Below are positions 41,837-52,163 of a stretch of 64,000 nt of DNA, piece by piece. The stretch is from Candidatus Chlorohelix allophototropha. Lineage in GTDB: Bacteria > Chloroflexota > Chloroflexia > Chloroheliales > Chloroheliaceae. Below the pieces are notes generated by a model. It searched no databases. It was not told the DNA's origin and saw only the letters and a list, made by a program, of their open reading frames with translations. Where the stretch lies: NCBI RefSeq assembly GCF_030389965.1, contig NZ_CP128399.1, forward strand, positions 1,602,934 through 1,666,933, read 5' to 3'. The position numbers and the translations under genes are program-made. The first letter of the stretch is position 1. Every line of letters starts with the position of its first letter.

Positions 41837-41866
41837 GTGAAGGCGTAAAGCCACGGAGGAACTCAG

Positions 41867-42328
41867 TTGCCGACGATTAACCAATTGGTGCGCAAAGGGC
41901 GCAAACGTATTATAAAAAAGACCAAAGCCCCGGCGCTCCGCTTTAACCTGAATTCGTTAAAACAACGCGTGACTCGCGGGCGAGGCTCTCCCCAGAAGCG
42001 TGGTGTATGTACGATAGTACGTACCATGACCCCAAAGAAACCGAACTCAGCGCTTCGTAAAGTAGCTCGTGTGCGTCTTTCCAACGGTATGGAAGTTACC
42101 GCTTACATTCCGGGCGAGGGTCACAATTTACAGGAACACTCGGTAGTGTTGATTCGTGGTGGTCGTGTAAAAGACCTCCCCGGTGTGCGTTATCACATTG
42201 TACGTGGTGCGTTAGATACACAGGGTGTAAAAGACCGCAAAAAAGCCCGCTCAAAATATGGCACTAAAGTTGCCAAGGGCAAAGGCAAAGGCGCACCAGT
42301 TAAGGGCGCACCAGCCAAAAAGAAGTAA
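41867..42328 (+). CDS. rpsL: Ribosomal protein uS12
   Basis: Small-subunit protein at the decoding centre. It has 153 residues: the usual [12 protein letters not shown] start, the [17 protein letters not shown] block (streptomycin-site Lys in the normal form), the [13 protein letters not shown] region, and a basic Lys/Gly tail of about 20 residues that is longer than in E. coli (124). An insertion ([16 protein letters not shown]) before SPQKRGVC sets it apart from the short type. Start is a TTG with cggagg upstream. Confidence 0.99.
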   Translation: MPTINQLVRKGRKRIIKKTKAPALRFNLNSLKQRVTRGRGSPQKRGVCTIVRTMTPKKPNSALRKVARVRLSNGMEVTAYIPGEGHNLQEHSVVLIRGGRVKDLPGVRYHIVRGALDTQGVKDRKKARSKYGTKVAKGKGKGAPVKGAPAKKK

Positions 42329-42477
42329 AATAAAGAGAATGCTCAATTCGCCCCGTTGATGGGCACAGAGAATATACAAAACTCGGTAGGGTCGTTAATT
42401 CAGCGACGTGGTTCGCTAGAAAACGCTACTCTACCAATTTTTGCGCGTAATGCAGGAATTTTTAAGGGAGAAACAGA

Positions 42478-42948
42478 ATGCCGCGAAGAGCTAGAGTTAC
42501 CCGGCGGGAAATATTGCCCGACCCTGTTTACAAAAGCCGGACAATCCAGAAAATCATCAATAAGATAATGTACGGCGGTAAAAAGGGATTGTCAGAGCGG
42601 ATCGTGTATACCGCGCTCGAAATTATGGGAACCCAGACCGGGCGCGAACCAATGGAAGTTTTTGAGCAAGCGATGCGAAACGCTACCCCTCGTCTTGAAG
42701 TAAAACCAAAACGAGTAGGTGGTGCGACTTTGCAAGTGCCAGTAGATGTCAAAGGTGAACGCGGTACTTCGCTTGCAATACGTTGGATACTAAACTCTGC
42801 TAGAAACCGTTCCGGGAAAAGCATGGCTGAGAAACTCGCTGCCGAGTTTTTAGATGCTTCTAATAATACTGGAACAACTATCAAGAAGCGTGAAGACACC
42901 CACAAAATGGCTGAGGCTAACAAAGCTTTTGCTCATTATAAGTGGTAG
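42478..42948 (+). CDS. rpsG: Ribosomal protein uS7
   Basis: 156-residue 30S head protein that binds the 3' domain of 16S rRNA and touches E-site tRNA. Contains VKPKRVGGATLQVPVDVKGE and AIRWILNSARNRSGKSMAEK. The gap of 149 bp before it is larger than elsewhere in the set. Strong aagggag site. Confidence 0.99.
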   Translation: MPRRARVTRREILPDPVYKSRTIQKIINKIMYGGKKGLSERIVYTALEIMGTQTGREPMEVFEQAMRNATPRLEVKPKRVGGATLQVPVDVKGERGTSLAIRWILNSARNRSGKSMAEKLAAEFLDASNNTGTTIKKREDTHKMAEANKAFAHYKW

Positions 42949-42987
42949 GCGATTAAAGAGTAGTATTAAAGCTTAGGAGGTAATCCT

Positions 42988-45066
42988 GTGGCAGTTGACG
43001 CTGCACTGGAAAGAACCCGTAATATCGGCATTATCGCCCATATTGATGCGGGTAAAACAACTACAACAGAACGTATCTTGTATTACACAGGGCGCGTATA
43101 TAAAGTCGGCGAAGTGCATGAAGGCGCGGCTACAATGGACTACATGGCTCAGGAACGTGAGCGTGGTATTACCATTACAGCAGCCGCAACTACTTGTTTT
43201 TGGGCGGATCACCGCATCAATATAATTGATACCCCCGGTCACGTAGACTTCACCGTTGAGGTGCAGCGCTCTCTGCGTGTACTTGATGGTGGTGTGGTTG
43301 TATTTGACGGTGTGGCAGGGGTTGAGCCTCAATCCGAAACCGTGTGGCGGCAAGCTGACCAGTATGGTGTGCCACGTATTTGTTTCGTTAATAAGATGGA
43401 TCGCACTGGCGCCAGCTTCTATCGCTGCTTCGATATGATTATCGAACGGTTAGGGGCTAATCCGGTGGCAATCCAACTGCCCATCGGTCTCGAACAGAAT
43501 TTCAAGGGCATTATTGACCTTATTGAGAATAAGGCAATCATTTACACCGATGATATGGGTAAAACCATGGAATCGGCTGAAATTCCCGCCGATATGATTG
43601 AAGAAGTCCAAAAGATGCGGGAAAAGATGATTGAGAAGATTGCCGAAACCGATGATGAATTGACCCTCAAGTTTTTGGAGGGTGAGGAAATCACCGTTGA
43701 CGAATTGCACATTGCTATTCGAAAGGCAACTATTGCCCGTAAACTCGTTCCGGTAATATGTGGGGCGGCTCTACGTAACAAGGGTGTTCAGCCTTTGCTG
43801 GATGCAATTGTGAGTTATTTGCCTTCTCCGCTGGACAAAGACGAAATTACTGGTATTAACCCGGATACGGAAGAACCAGAAACCCGCTCTTTGGACAGCA
43901 ATGCACCTTTCTCTGCGCTAGCTTTCAAGATTGTAGCCGATCCTTACGGGCGGTTAGCCTTCTTCCGGGTATATAGCGGTAAGGTGAAGAGTGGTTCATA
44001 CATTCTGAACAGCACCAAAGGCAGAAAAGAGCGTGTAGGGCGCATTGTCCGGCTTCACGCAGACAAGCGAGAAGATGTAGAAGAGGTCACAGCCGGTGAT
44101 ATTGCAGCCATCGTAGGTTTGAAGGATACCTTTACCGGTGATACGCTTTGCGATCCTGAAAATCCGATTGTGCTGGAGCGCATCAAGTTCCCTGAACCGG
44201 TTATCGAGCTTTCGCTGGAGCCAAAGACCAAAGCCGACCAGGATAAGATGGGCATTGCTCTTTCCAAGCTTGCTGAAGAAGACCCTACTTTCCGGGTGAA
44301 AACCGATGAGGAAAGTGGTCAGACCATTATTAGTGGTATGGGCGAGTTGCACCTCGAAATCATCGTTGATCGTATGAAGCGCGAGTTCCGGGTTGAAGCT
44401 AATGTAGGTCGTCCGCAGGTAGCTTACCGCGAGACTATTACTAGCAAGACTAAGGCTGAAGGTCGCTTCGTAAGACAATCGGGTGGTAAAGGTCAGTACG
44501 GTCATTGCTGGATTGAAGTTGAACCGTCCGAACGCGGAGTTGGGTTTGAGTTCGTCAACAAAATCGTGGGTGGCTCTATTCCGAGAGAATATATTCCGGG
44601 TATTGAACACGGTGTTAAAGAAGCCTTGCAGAATGGTATTGTTGCCGGTTATCCGGTAATCGATGTCAAGGTCACTCTCATCGACGGTAGCTATCACGAA
44701 GTTGACTCTTCGGTAGATGCCTTCAAGATTGCCGGTTCGATAGCTATCAAAGAAGGTGTACGCAAAGCGCACCCCGCTATCCTTGAGCCGATTATGAAGG
44801 TTGAGGTCGTTACCCCTGAAGAGTTCCTCGGTTCAATTCTGGGTGACTTGAACTCACGCCGTGGTCAGATAATGGGTTCTGATACTCGTGGTGGTAATAC
44901 TCAGGTAATTATGGCGCACGTGCCGCTTTCCGAGATGTTCGGCTACGTTAATGACCTGCGCAGTAGTACTCAGGGTCGTGCCGTATATTCTATGGAGTTT
45001 GACCACTACGAGGCATTGCCTAGAACACTGCAAGAAGAATTGGTTGCTAAAGTCCGCGGGCAGTAG
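42988..45066 (+). CDS. fusA: Elongation factor G
   Basis: 692-residue GTPase that drives translocation. G motifs [30 protein letters not shown] are present, and domain IV contains [18 protein letters not shown] and [23 protein letters not shown] start with an ideal ggaggt. Codon use here favours GGT and CGT, unlike the adjacent tuf. Standard place in the str operon. Confidence 0.99.
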   Translation: MAVDAALERTRNIGIIAHIDAGKTTTTERILYYTGRVYKVGEVHEGAATMDYMAQERERGITITAAATTCFWADHRINIIDTPGHVDFTVEVQRSLRVLDGGVVVFDGVAGVEPQSETVWRQADQYGVPRICFVNKMDRTGASFYRCFDMIIERLGANPVAIQLPIGLEQNFKGIIDLIENKAIIYTDDMGKTMESAEIPADMIEEVQKMREKMIEKIAETDDELTLKFLEGEEITVDELHIAIRKATIARKLVPVICGAALRNKGVQPLLDAIVSYLPSPLDKDEITGINPDTEEPETRSLDSNAPFSALAFKIVADPYGRLAFFRVYSGKVKSGSYILNSTKGRKERVGRIVRLHADKREDVEEVTAGDIAAIVGLKDTFTGDTLCDPENPIVLERIKFPEPVIELSLEPKTKADQDKMGIALSKLAEEDPTFRVKTDEESGQTIISGMGELHLEIIVDRMKREFRVEANVGRPQVAYRETITSKTKAEGRFVRQSGGKGQYGHCWIEVEPSERGVGFEFVNKIVGGSIPREYIPGIEHGVKEALQNGIVAGYPVIDVKVTLIDGSYHEVDSSVDAFKIAGSIAIKEGVRKAHPAILEPIMKVEVVTPEEFLGSILGDLNSRRGQIMGSDTRGGNTQVIMAHVPLSEMFGYVNDLRSSTQGRAVYSMEFDHYEALPRTLQEELVAKVRGQ

Positions 45067-45188
45067 TTATTTGAGGCGAGGGTGATATTATTGCCCTTGC
45101 CGTATCTTTAGAACTTATCAGTAGTTAGGCTAGAACTTCCGGTTGGTGTTCCGGAAGCGATTTACACAGATTTTAAGGAGGAAAACAG

Positions 45189-46394
45189 GTGGCAAAGCAG
45201 AAGTTTGAGCGCACAAAACCGCACGTGAACGTAGGAACAATCGGACACGTTGACCACGGCAAAACCACCCTAACCGCCGCAATCACCAAAACCTTGGCGA
45301 TGCGCGGCAAAGCCAAGTTTCGCGCCTTCGATAGCATCGACAACGCGCCGGAAGAACGCGAACGCGGTATCACCATTGCCATCGCGCACGTGGAATATGA
45401 GACCGACAATCGGCACTATGCTCACGTGGATTGCCCCGGTCACGCCGACTACATCAAAAACATGATCACCGGTGCAGCCCAAATGGACGGCGCAATTTTG
45501 GTAGTGAGCGCGCCAGACGGTCCGATGCCGCAGACCCGCGAGCACATCTTGTTGGCACGTCAGGTGCAAGTACCTTCGATGGTAGTTTTCTTGAACAAAT
45601 GTGACGTAATGGAAGACGAAGAGTTGCTGGAACTGGTGGAGATGGAAGTACGGGAACTGTTGTCGAAGTACAACTTCCCAGGTGATGACATACCGGTGGT
45701 ACGTGGCAGCGCCTTGAAAGCACTGGAATGCCAGTCCACAGACTTGAATGCCCCAGAACTGAAGTGCATCTTTGACCTGATGAAGGCAGTAGACGACTAC
45801 GTACCGACCCCGGTACGTGCGATAGACAAACCGTTTCTGATGCCGATCGAAGACGTATTCGCGATCAAGGGACGTGGCACGGTGGTAACAGGACGGATCG
45901 AACGCGGTACGGTGAAGGTCGGGGAAGAAATCGAGATCGTAGGAATGTCGGAAGAACTGCCGCGCAAGAGCGTAGTAACGGGCGTGGAAATGTTCCAGAA
46001 GACGTTGGACAGCGGGCAAGCAGGGGACAACGTAGGTTGCTTGTTACGAGGTATAGAGCGGACGGACGTACAACGCGGGCAAGTGTTGGCGAAACCGGGA
46101 TCGATCAAGCCACACACCAAGGTGAAAGCGGAAGTGTACGTATTGTCGAAGGAAGAGGGTGGGAGACACACCCCCTTCTTCAACGGGTATCGACCGCAGT
46201 TTTACATACGAACAACGGACGTAACGGGGTCGATCAAGTTACCGGACGGGATGGAAATGGTAATGCCTGGAGACAACGTGCAGATGACGGTAGAGTTGAT
46301 CGTACCGGTAGCAATCGAGCTAGGGTTGCGGTTTGCGATCCGAGAGGGTGGACGAACGGTAGGAGCAGGTAGCGTTACCAGCATCATCGAGTAG
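45189..46394 (+). CDS. tuf: Elongation factor Tu, copy 2
   Basis: Second tuf gene, in the canonical str-operon slot after fusA. The 401-residue product is identical to copy 1 (33969-35174), with about twenty silent base differences spread along 1.2 kb, consistent with gene conversion between the two. GTG start with aaggagg 8 nt upstream. Homology ends sharply at both edges: the flanks of the copies share nothing obvious. Confidence 0.99.
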   Translation: MAKQKFERTKPHVNVGTIGHVDHGKTTLTAAITKTLAMRGKAKFRAFDSIDNAPEERERGITIAIAHVEYETDNRHYAHVDCPGHADYIKNMITGAAQMDGAILVVSAPDGPMPQTREHILLARQVQVPSMVVFLNKCDVMEDEELLELVEMEVRELLSKYNFPGDDIPVVRGSALKALECQSTDLNAPELKCIFDLMKAVDDYVPTPVRAIDKPFLMPIEDVFAIKGRGTVVTGRIERGTVKVGEEIEIVGMSEELPRKSVVTGVEMFQKTLDSGQAGDNVGCLLRGIERTDVQRGQVLAKPGSIKPHTKVKAEVYVLSKEEGGRHTPFFNGYRPQFYIRTTDVTGSIKLPDGMEMVMPGDNVQMTVELIVPVAIELGLRFAIREGGRTVGAGSVTSIIE

Positions 46395-46409
46395 TTTCAC
46401 CGAAAAATT

Positions 46410-46444
46410 CAGGAGTAGGGGGCGGGTAGAAACTCGCCCTCCTG
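46410..46444 (+). promoter_or_regulatory. Stem-loop in tuf-rpsJ spacer
   Basis: CAGGAG ... GGGCGGGT pairs with ACTCGCCC-TCCTG across an AGAA loop, without a T-run. It could be an RNA processing or read-through element between the str and S10 gene sets. No promoter was found here. Confidence 0.4.
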
Positions 46445-46483
46445 CGGCGCAAAAGTACGCGCCCCTAGGGAGGATTTTAGTAA

Positions 46484-46792
46484 ATGGCTGAACAAAAGAT
46501 AAGAATACGCCTGAAAGCCTACGACCATAAAATTCTGGATCAGTCGGCGCAGCAGATCGTAGATGCCGCCGAGCGAACCGGGGCAGTGGTAGCGGGTCCC
46601 GTTCCTTTACCAACTAGGATTGAGAAGTTTACTGTAACTCGCTCACCTTTTGTTGATAAGGATTCGCAGGAACACTTTGAAGTCAGGACTCATAAGCGCC
46701 TGATTGACGTTATCAAGCCCAGCCAAAAGACCATCAATGCGTTAATGCGCTTGAACCTTCCAGCGGGCGTAGAGATCGAAATTAAACTGTAG
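46484..46792 (+). CDS. rpsJ: Ribosomal protein uS10
   Basis: 102-residue 30S protein, also part of transcription antitermination as NusE. Pattern [20 protein letters not shown], then [20 protein letters not shown] and [13 protein letters not shown]. First gene of the S10 set; ggagg upstream. It starts 89 bp after tuf. Confidence 0.99.
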   Translation: MAEQKIRIRLKAYDHKILDQSAQQIVDAAERTGAVVAGPVPLPTRIEKFTVTRSPFVDKDSQEHFEVRTHKRLIDVIKPSQKTINALMRLNLPAGVEIEIKL

Positions 46793-46815
46793 AGGTTTTT
46801 GCAAAGGGCGTATTT

Positions 46816-46834
46816 CTCTGTCAGGTTGACAGAG
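46816..46834 (+). promoter_or_regulatory. Hairpin between rpsJ and rplC
   Basis: A perfect 8-bp stem CTCTGTCA/TGACAGAG with a 3-nt loop (GGT), in the 75-bp spacer before rplC. No T-run follows. It may be a ribosomal-protein binding structure or processing site; nothing further can be shown. Confidence 0.4.
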
Positions 46835-46867
46835 TGCAGGCGCTCCAAGTCGTAAGGACAACGAGAA

Positions 46868-47533
46868 ATGGTAAATGCAATACTGGGCAAAAAGCTCGGC
46901 ATGACCCAGATCTTCAATGAGAAGGGCGAAGCAATCCCGGTAACCGTAGTGCAAGCAGGCCCCTGCAAAGTGGTCGATATACGCACTCAAGATAAGAACG
47001 GTTACGAAGCTGTGCAAATCGGCTTCGAAGAGAGCGCTCGTCTGAAAAAACCTCAAAGAGGTCATCAGAAGGAACTCCTTCGCATTGAAGGAGAGGGTAT
47101 CAGCGCCAAGACCTATGGTCTAAAATTTTTGCGCGAAGTAGAAGCCACTAATCCTATCGCGGATTATAAGGTGGGAGACGAGATCGGTCCGGATGTGTTC
47201 AAGGAAAACGAACTAGTGGATGTCACCGGAACCAGCAAAGGCAAGGGTTTCGCCGGTGTGATGAAACGTCACAACTTCCACGGTGGTCCTAAAACTCACG
47301 GTCAGAGCGATAGACGACGTGCCCCCGGTAGTATCGGTGCGGGTACAACTCCAGGTCGTGTGGTAAAAGGAATGCGTATGGCGGGACACATGGGTCAGGA
47401 TCGCGTAACCGTCCACAACCTTAAAGTGGTAAAAATAGATACCGAGAACAGTCTGATTTTAATCAGAGGTGCGGTACCCGGTGCGGATGGCGGCCTGTTG
47501 GTTATTCGCAAAGCGGTTAAACCCGTCAAGTAG
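46868..47533 (+). CDS. rplC: Ribosomal protein uL3
   Basis: 221-residue 50S protein binding near the peptidyl transferase centre. Contains GKKLGMTQIFNEKGEAIPVT, VDVTGTSKGKGFAGVMKRHN and GGPKTHGQSDRRRAPGSIGA. Length is normal. Strong position in the S10 set; the start has aaggac upstream, a modest ribosome site. Confidence 0.99.
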   Translation: MVNAILGKKLGMTQIFNEKGEAIPVTVVQAGPCKVVDIRTQDKNGYEAVQIGFEESARLKKPQRGHQKELLRIEGEGISAKTYGLKFLREVEATNPIADYKVGDEIGPDVFKENELVDVTGTSKGKGFAGVMKRHNFHGGPKTHGQSDRRRAPGSIGAGTTPGRVVKGMRMAGHMGQDRVTVHNLKVVKIDTENSLILIRGAVPGADGGLLVIRKAVKPVK

Positions 47534-47543
47534 GAGGACAGCA

Positions 47544-48191
47544 GTGCAGGCAACAGTTTATAACATCAAAGGCGCCGAGGTAACAACCGTAGAACTAGAC
47601 GATAATATCTTCGGGATTGAGCCTAACGCCGCGGTTATGCACCAGGCATTAGTGCGCCAGCATGCCAATGCCCGTCAGGGTACAGCAAGCACCAAAACCC
47701 GCCAAGAAGTACGGGGTGGTGGTAAAAAGCCCTATCGCCAAAAAGGTACCGGCAACGCCCGTCAGGGTAGCCGCCGAGCGCCGCAATATACTGGTGGTGC
47801 GGTAATTTTTGGACCTAGACCACGCAGTTATGAGAAGGATATGCCACGCAAAATGCGTCGTTTGGCAGTTCGCTCAGCACTTTCGGTTAAAGTCATAGAA
47901 GACAATTTGCTTTTCATTGATGGCTTTGAAGGGCTTGAACCACGTACCAAATCAATGGCTGAAGCACTTACTGCTTTGAAATTGAACGACCAGAAAGTGC
48001 TAATTCTGGTAGCCGAAAGAGATGAAACAGTGTATAGAGCAGCCGGTAACTTGGCAAATGTCAAAACACTGGTGGCAGGCTATCTGAATCTGGACGACAT
48101 GTTTAAGTACACCAAAGTAATTGTACCGCTGGGTGCATTGGATGTGATAAATCGCATTCTAGGCAGTAGCACAGCAGCAGAACAAGAATAG
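47544..48191 (+). CDS. rplD: Ribosomal protein uL4
   Basis: 215-residue 50S protein lining the exit tunnel. Contains RQEVRGGGKKPYRQKGTGNA, then RQGSRRAPQYTGGAVIFGP. In E. coli it represses its own operon; whether it does here is unknown. The start is the GTG at 47544, 4-5 nt after aggagg, not the frame's earlier ATG, which lies inside rplC. Confidence 0.98.
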   Translation: MQATVYNIKGAEVTTVELDDNIFGIEPNAAVMHQALVRQHANARQGTASTKTRQEVRGGGKKPYRQKGTGNARQGSRRAPQYTGGAVIFGPRPRSYEKDMPRKMRRLAVRSALSVKVIEDNLLFIDGFEGLEPRTKSMAEALTALKLNDQKVLILVAERDETVYRAAGNLANVKTLVAGYLNLDDMFKYTKVIVPLGALDVINRILGSSTAAEQE

Positions 48192-48211
48192 AGGGCGGCG
48201 GAGATAAAGCT

Positions 48212-48496
48212 ATGGATATGTATGGAATTATCAAGCGCCCTCTGATTACCGAACGCGCCAATGATAAGGCCGCAGAGGGCATCTACACATTTGAGGTAGA
48301 TATTCGCGCTAACAAGGTGCAGATCAAAGACGCAGTTGAAAAGATTTTCAGCGTGGAAGTGATCAGCGTGAACACGATGCACATGCACCGAAAACAGCGC
48401 CAGCGCGGGCGCATCCAGGGCTACACCAACACGGGCAAGAAGGCAATCGTGCGCTTGAAGCCCGGCGACAGGATAGAAGTTTTTGAGGTAGCGTAA
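48212..48496 (+). CDS. rplW: Ribosomal protein uL23
   Basis: 94-residue protein at the exit-tunnel rim, where trigger factor and SRP dock. Pattern [20 protein letters not shown], then [20 protein letters not shown] and the basic loop [23 protein letters not shown] at 48212; a second ATG two codons later is possible. Confidence 0.98.
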   Translation: MDMYGIIKRPLITERANDKAAEGIYTFEVDIRANKVQIKDAVEKIFSVEVISVNTMHMHRKQRQRGRIQGYTNTGKKAIVRLKPGDRIEVFEVA

Positions 48497-48498
48497 AA

Positions 48499-49326
48499 AT
48501 GCCAATAAAAAAGTTTAAGCCTACATCGCCCGGTAGCCGGGGTCGCGCAATCAGCGATTACTCGGATATTACCAAGCATAAGCCCGAAAAGAAGCTCACA
48601 ATAATTCTTAAGAGTAAGGCTGGGCGCAATAACCAAGGTCGTATTACAGTTCGCCACCAAGGTGGTGGACACAAACGCCGCTACCGCTTAATAGATTTCA
48701 AGCGTGACAAGTTTGGGGTGGCTGCAAAGGTAATAGCAATAGAGTACGATCCAAACCGCTCATGCCGAATTGCATTGCTGCGCTACTCTGACGGTGAGGT
48801 GCGCTATATACTTGCACCCCATGGCTTGAAAGTGGGCGATAATGTAAAGAGTGGTCCTGAAGCCGAAATTCGCGTAGGGAACTCCCTACCGCTAAAAAAT
48901 ATACCGCTCGGTACTCAGATCCACAACGTTGAATTGTACGCCGGGCACGGCGGTCAAGTAGTGCGTTCAGCCGGTACGGTGGCGCAACTTATGGCAAAAG
49001 AGGGCAAATATGCCACTCTGCGCATGCCGAGTGGTGAATTCCGAATGGTGCGGGTCGAATGTATGGCAACCATCGGACAGGTCGGCAACCTTGACCACGA
49101 AAACGAGCGTTGGGCTAAGGCAGGTAAATCTCGCTGGAAGGGCATCCGTCCTACCGTGCGCGGTTCGGTAATGAACCCGAGAGACCATCCCCATGGTGGT
49201 GGTGAGGGTCGTGCCCCAGTTGGTTTGAAACATCCCAAGACTCCTTGGGGTAAACCAGCAATGGGTTATCGTACCCGCAACAACAAGCGCACAAACCGCT
49301 TTATTGTACGGCGCAGAACTAAGTAG
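48499..49326 (+). CDS. rplB: Ribosomal protein uL2
   Basis: 275-residue 50S protein essential near the peptidyl transferase centre. It begins just 2 nt after rplW. Motifs: [40 protein letters not shown], and [20 protein letters not shown]. Normal length. Confidence 0.99.
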   Translation: MPIKKFKPTSPGSRGRAISDYSDITKHKPEKKLTIILKSKAGRNNQGRITVRHQGGGHKRRYRLIDFKRDKFGVAAKVIAIEYDPNRSCRIALLRYSDGEVRYILAPHGLKVGDNVKSGPEAEIRVGNSLPLKNIPLGTQIHNVELYAGHGGQVVRSAGTVAQLMAKEGKYATLRMPSGEFRMVRVECMATIGQVGNLDHENERWAKAGKSRWKGIRPTVRGSVMNPRDHPHGGGEGRAPVGLKHPKTPWGKPAMGYRTRNNKRTNRFIVRRRTK

Positions 49327-49350
49327 GGTAAGGATTAACCTAATCCCCGT

Positions 49351-49378
49351 CCCCCCTTTTCCAATAGGGGAAGGGGGG
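49351..49378. repeat. C/G-rich stem-loop between rplB and rpsS
   Basis: CCCCCCTTTTCC pairs with GGGGAAGGGGGG over AATA, allowing two G-U pairs. No T-run. It is unlike the rest of the operon in base composition and resembles the G/C-rich hairpin repeats at 25542. Confidence 0.4.
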
Positions 49379-49403
49379 AAACAAGTGATTTGGTGGAGGA
49401 AAG

Positions 49404-49685
49404 ATGTCGAGGTCATTAAAAAAGGGACCGTTTATCCAAGAGCGGTTGCTGGCTAAGATAGAAGGATTGAACGCTGCCGGGCAGAAAAAAGTGCTGAAGA
49501 CTTGGTCGCGAAGTAGCACAATCTTCCCTCAGATGGTAGGACATACCATCGGCGTGTATGATGGTCGTCGCCATGTGCCGGTCTATGTAACCGAAAATAT
49601 GGTGGGTCACAAGCTGGGCGAATTTTCGCCAACCCGCAATTTCCGGGGTCACGCCGGTGACGAGAAGAAAGCGAAAGGGCGGTAG
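49404..49685 (+). CDS. rpsS: Ribosomal protein uS19
   Basis: 93-residue 30S head protein: [20 protein letters not shown], then [20 protein letters not shown] and [20 protein letters not shown]. It starts 77 bp after rplB, and its ribosome site is strong (gtggagga). Confidence 0.99.
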   Translation: MSRSLKKGPFIQERLLAKIEGLNAAGQKKVLKTWSRSSTIFPQMVGHTIGVYDGRRHVPVYVTENMVGHKLGEFSPTRNFRGHAGDEKKAKGR

Positions 49686-49693
49686 GTGAGGAA

Positions 49694-50035
49694 ATGGAAG
49701 TAAGCGCTACAGTAAAATCCGTTCATCACTCGCCTCGCAAAGTACGCTTGGTGGTGAATCTTATTAGGGGTAAGAAGGTAGATGATGCGCTGGCAATATT
49801 AAAGCATTTACCGCAGCATTCGGCACGTGATGTAGCCGCGGTACTGCAAAGCGCCAGAGCTAATGCCGAAAATAACCTTCTTATGTCGCCAGAGAAATTG
49901 TATATCAAAGCCATCATGGCGAACGAAGGCTCCCGTCTCAAGCGGATTCATGCCAGAGCGCGTGGGCGCGCTGACCGAGTCGTAAAGCGGTTAAGCCACA
50001 TTACAGTTACGGTAGAAGAGCGAGAGGAGGAGTAA
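49694..50035 (+). CDS. rplV: Ribosomal protein uL22
   Basis: 113-residue exit-tunnel protein: SVHHSPRKVRLVVNLIRGKK, then NNLLMSPEKLYIKAIMANEG and the tunnel loop RIHARARGRADRVVKRLSHI. The macrolide-site loop looks intact. Confidence 0.99.
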   Translation: MEVSATVKSVHHSPRKVRLVVNLIRGKKVDDALAILKHLPQHSARDVAAVLQSARANAENNLLMSPEKLYIKAIMANEGSRLKRIHARARGRADRVVKRLSHITVTVEEREEE

Positions 50036-50713
50036 TTGGGACGCAAAGTTAATCCTATCGGCTTCCGGCTGGGCGTAACGAAAGACTGGCAGAGCCGCTG
50101 GTTCGCCGAAAAGGAATATACCAACTTACTGCATGAAGATATCAAGCTGCGCAAGATTATTTTCGGTCGTCTAAAGGCTGCGGCTTTGAGCAAAATCGAA
50201 ATTCAACGCAGTTCGAATAACCTCGAAATCACGTTGCATACTGCCAAGCCCGGCATTGTTATCGGAAAGAGCGGGCAAGCGGTAGATCAGCTTAAGAAAG
50301 AAATCGAGGATATGACGGGTAAGAAGGTGAAGCTCAATATCGAAGAGATTCGCCAGCCTGAACTCGATGCCTATCTGGTAGCAGAAAGTATCGCTGAACA
50401 GATCGAAAAGCGCGTGAATTACAAACGTGCCATGAAACAATCGGTTACCCGCGCTATGCGCTTGGGTGCTAAAGGCATCAAAATCAAGTGCAGCGGTCGT
50501 CTGGCAGGCGCTGAAATGGCGCGAAACGCAATGGAAAAGGATGGGCGAATCCCGCTTCAAACTATCCGTGCCGATATTGATTACGGCTTGGTACACGCTT
50601 TTACCACTTACGGACGCATCGGCGTAAAAGTGTGGATTTACAAGGGTGATGTACTACCCGGCCAGATGAAGAAAGTGAACCTAATGCCGGTTCAAGCCAG
50701 CGCTGAGGAGTAA
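50036..50713 (+). CDS. rpsC: Ribosomal protein uS3
   Basis: 225-residue 30S protein at the mRNA entry. KH motif [20 protein letters not shown], then [20 protein letters not shown]. It starts with a TTG directly after the rplV stop, using the gaggaggag inside rplV's end, so translation is coupled. Confidence 0.98.
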   Translation: MGRKVNPIGFRLGVTKDWQSRWFAEKEYTNLLHEDIKLRKIIFGRLKAAALSKIEIQRSSNNLEITLHTAKPGIVIGKSGQAVDQLKKEIEDMTGKKVKLNIEEIRQPELDAYLVAESIAEQIEKRVNYKRAMKQSVTRAMRLGAKGIKIKCSGRLAGAEMARNAMEKDGRIPLQTIRADIDYGLVHAFTTYGRIGVKVWIYKGDVLPGQMKKVNLMPVQASAEE

Positions 50714-50719
50714 TTTACC

Positions 50720-51208
50720 ATGTTAATGCCTAAACGAACCAAATACCGCAAGCAGCATCGCGGGAGAATGACAGGCAAAGCAACCCGCGGTAATTTCATA
50801 GCCTTCGGCGAGTTTGGCTTGATGGCTCTTGAACCGGGCTGGGTTGACAGCCGCCAAATCGAGGCGACACGCCGTGCCATTACTCGTTATGTGAAGCGCG
50901 GTGGTCAAATCTGGATACGTATTTTCCCGGATAAACCGGTAACCGCCAAACCTGCCGAAACCCGCATGGGTAGCGGTAAGGGCGCGCCCGATCATTGGGT
51001 GGCAGTAGTTAAACCGGGTAGAGTTTTGTTTGAAATTGGCGGCGTTCGCCGTGAACTGGCGGAAGAGGCTATGCGCCTTGCCGGTCATAAGTTGTCGATA
51101 CGAACCAAATTCGTAGACCGCCTAACTGCTCCCAAACCCGGCATTGCCGAGAAAGAAGAAGCGGAATTGGTGGATGATAGTGCTGAAGCCGGAGAGGGCG
51201 AGGAGTAG
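50720..51208 (+). CDS. rplP: Ribosomal protein uL16
   Basis: 50S protein at the tRNA acceptor-arm contact of the A site. [40 protein letters not shown] and [20 protein letters not shown] are conserved. At 162 residues it is about 20 longer than usual, owing to an acidic C-terminal tail ([17 protein letters not shown]). ATG at 50720 or 50726. Confidence 0.99.
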   Translation: MLMPKRTKYRKQHRGRMTGKATRGNFIAFGEFGLMALEPGWVDSRQIEATRRAITRYVKRGGQIWIRIFPDKPVTAKPAETRMGSGKGAPDHWVAVVKPGRVLFEIGGVRRELAEEAMRLAGHKLSIRTKFVDRLTAPKPGIAEKEEAELVDDSAEAGEGEE

Positions 51209-51215
51209 TTAAAAA

Positions 51216-51422
51216 ATGAGAATTAATGAACTACGCGCCTTGAATGATGAGCAGCTTGCAGAACAAGTGCGAAATCTGAATATAGAACTCTTTAACCTGC
51301 GCTTTCAGTTGGCTGCTTACAAGAATCCCAGCCCGGCGCGTTTTGGTCAGGTTAAGAAGGAAATCGCCCGCATCAAAACCATTCAGCGGGAACGCGAGTT
51401 GCATAATCTGGTGGCGCAATAA
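51216..51422 (+). CDS. rpmC: Ribosomal protein uL29
   Basis: 68-residue helical-hairpin protein at the exit site: LRALNDEQLAEQVRNLNIEL, then LAAYKNPSPARFGQVKKEIA. It begins 7 nt after rplP. Confidence 0.97.
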   Translation: MRINELRALNDEQLAEQVRNLNIELFNLRFQLAAYKNPSPARFGQVKKEIARIKTIQRERELHNLVAQ

Positions 51423-51452
51423 CAGGCTGGTAGTTGAATTTTAAGGAACGAA

Positions 51453-51764
51453 ATGATGGCTGAAAATCTGGAACAAATTAAAGAGACAGCTTCTGCCGCT
51501 ACCGAGCCGAAAAAAGTGCGTACCGCTAAGGTCGGCAAGGTAGTGAGTACCAAGATGGATAAAACCATCGTGGTGGAAGTGGAATATCTTAAAAAACATA
51601 AGTTGTATAAGAAAGCTATTCGTCGTCATACCAAATTTAAGGCGCACGACGAAGAGAACACTGCAAAGTTGGGCGATGTGGTACGAATTGAAGAGTGCCG
51701 ACCTATCAGCAAGGAAAAACGTTTCCGGCTGGTGGAGATAATCGAAAGAGGAGTTGCCCTGTGA
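51453..51764 (+). CDS. rpsQ: Ribosomal protein uS17
   Basis: 30S protein with an OB fold: [20 protein letters not shown], then [20 protein letters not shown] and [20 protein letters not shown]. 103 residues; the first 20 are an Ala/Glu/Lys extension not present in shorter forms. Its TGA overlaps the GTG of rplN. Confidence 0.98.
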   Translation: MMAENLEQIKETASAATEPKKVRTAKVGKVVSTKMDKTIVVEVEYLKKHKLYKKAIRRHTKFKAHDEENTAKLGDVVRIEECRPISKEKRFRLVEIIERGVAL

Positions 51765-52132
51765 TACAGCCTACTACTCGTCTCAAGGTCGCCGACAACA
51801 CCGGGGCAAAAGAAGTTATGTGTATCCGGGTGATGGGTGGGAGCAGCCGCCGCTATGCGGGTATAGGCGACATTATAGTGTGCGCGATAAAATCGGCTTC
51901 ACCTGGTGGTCAGGTCAAAAAAGGTCAGGTGGTAACTGCTGTAGTGGTGCGCACTAGAAAAGAATACCGCCGCCCAGATGGCAGCTATATCCGCTTCGAT
52001 GATAACGCAGCGGTACTTATAAACCCTGCTACCAATAACCCGACTGGAACTCGTATATTCGGACCTGTCGCACGTGAGTTGCGCGAGAAACAATTTATGC
52101 GAATAGTCTCCCTGGCGCCGGAAGTATTATAA
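51761..52132 (+). CDS. rplN: Ribosomal protein uL14
   Basis: 123-residue 50S protein of the intersubunit bridge: [40 protein letters not shown] and [20 protein letters not shown]. The GTG start overlaps the rpsQ stop by 4 nt (GTGA); a longer reading frame inside rpsQ is not the gene. Confidence 0.98.
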   Translation: MIQPTTRLKVADNTGAKEVMCIRVMGGSSRRYAGIGDIIVCAIKSASPGGQVKKGQVVTAVVVRTRKEYRRPDGSYIRFDDNAAVLINPATNNPTGTRIFGPVARELREKQFMRIVSLAPEVL

Positions 52133-52163
52133 AGCGTATCGAGGGATAAACGGAGTAACGGAA

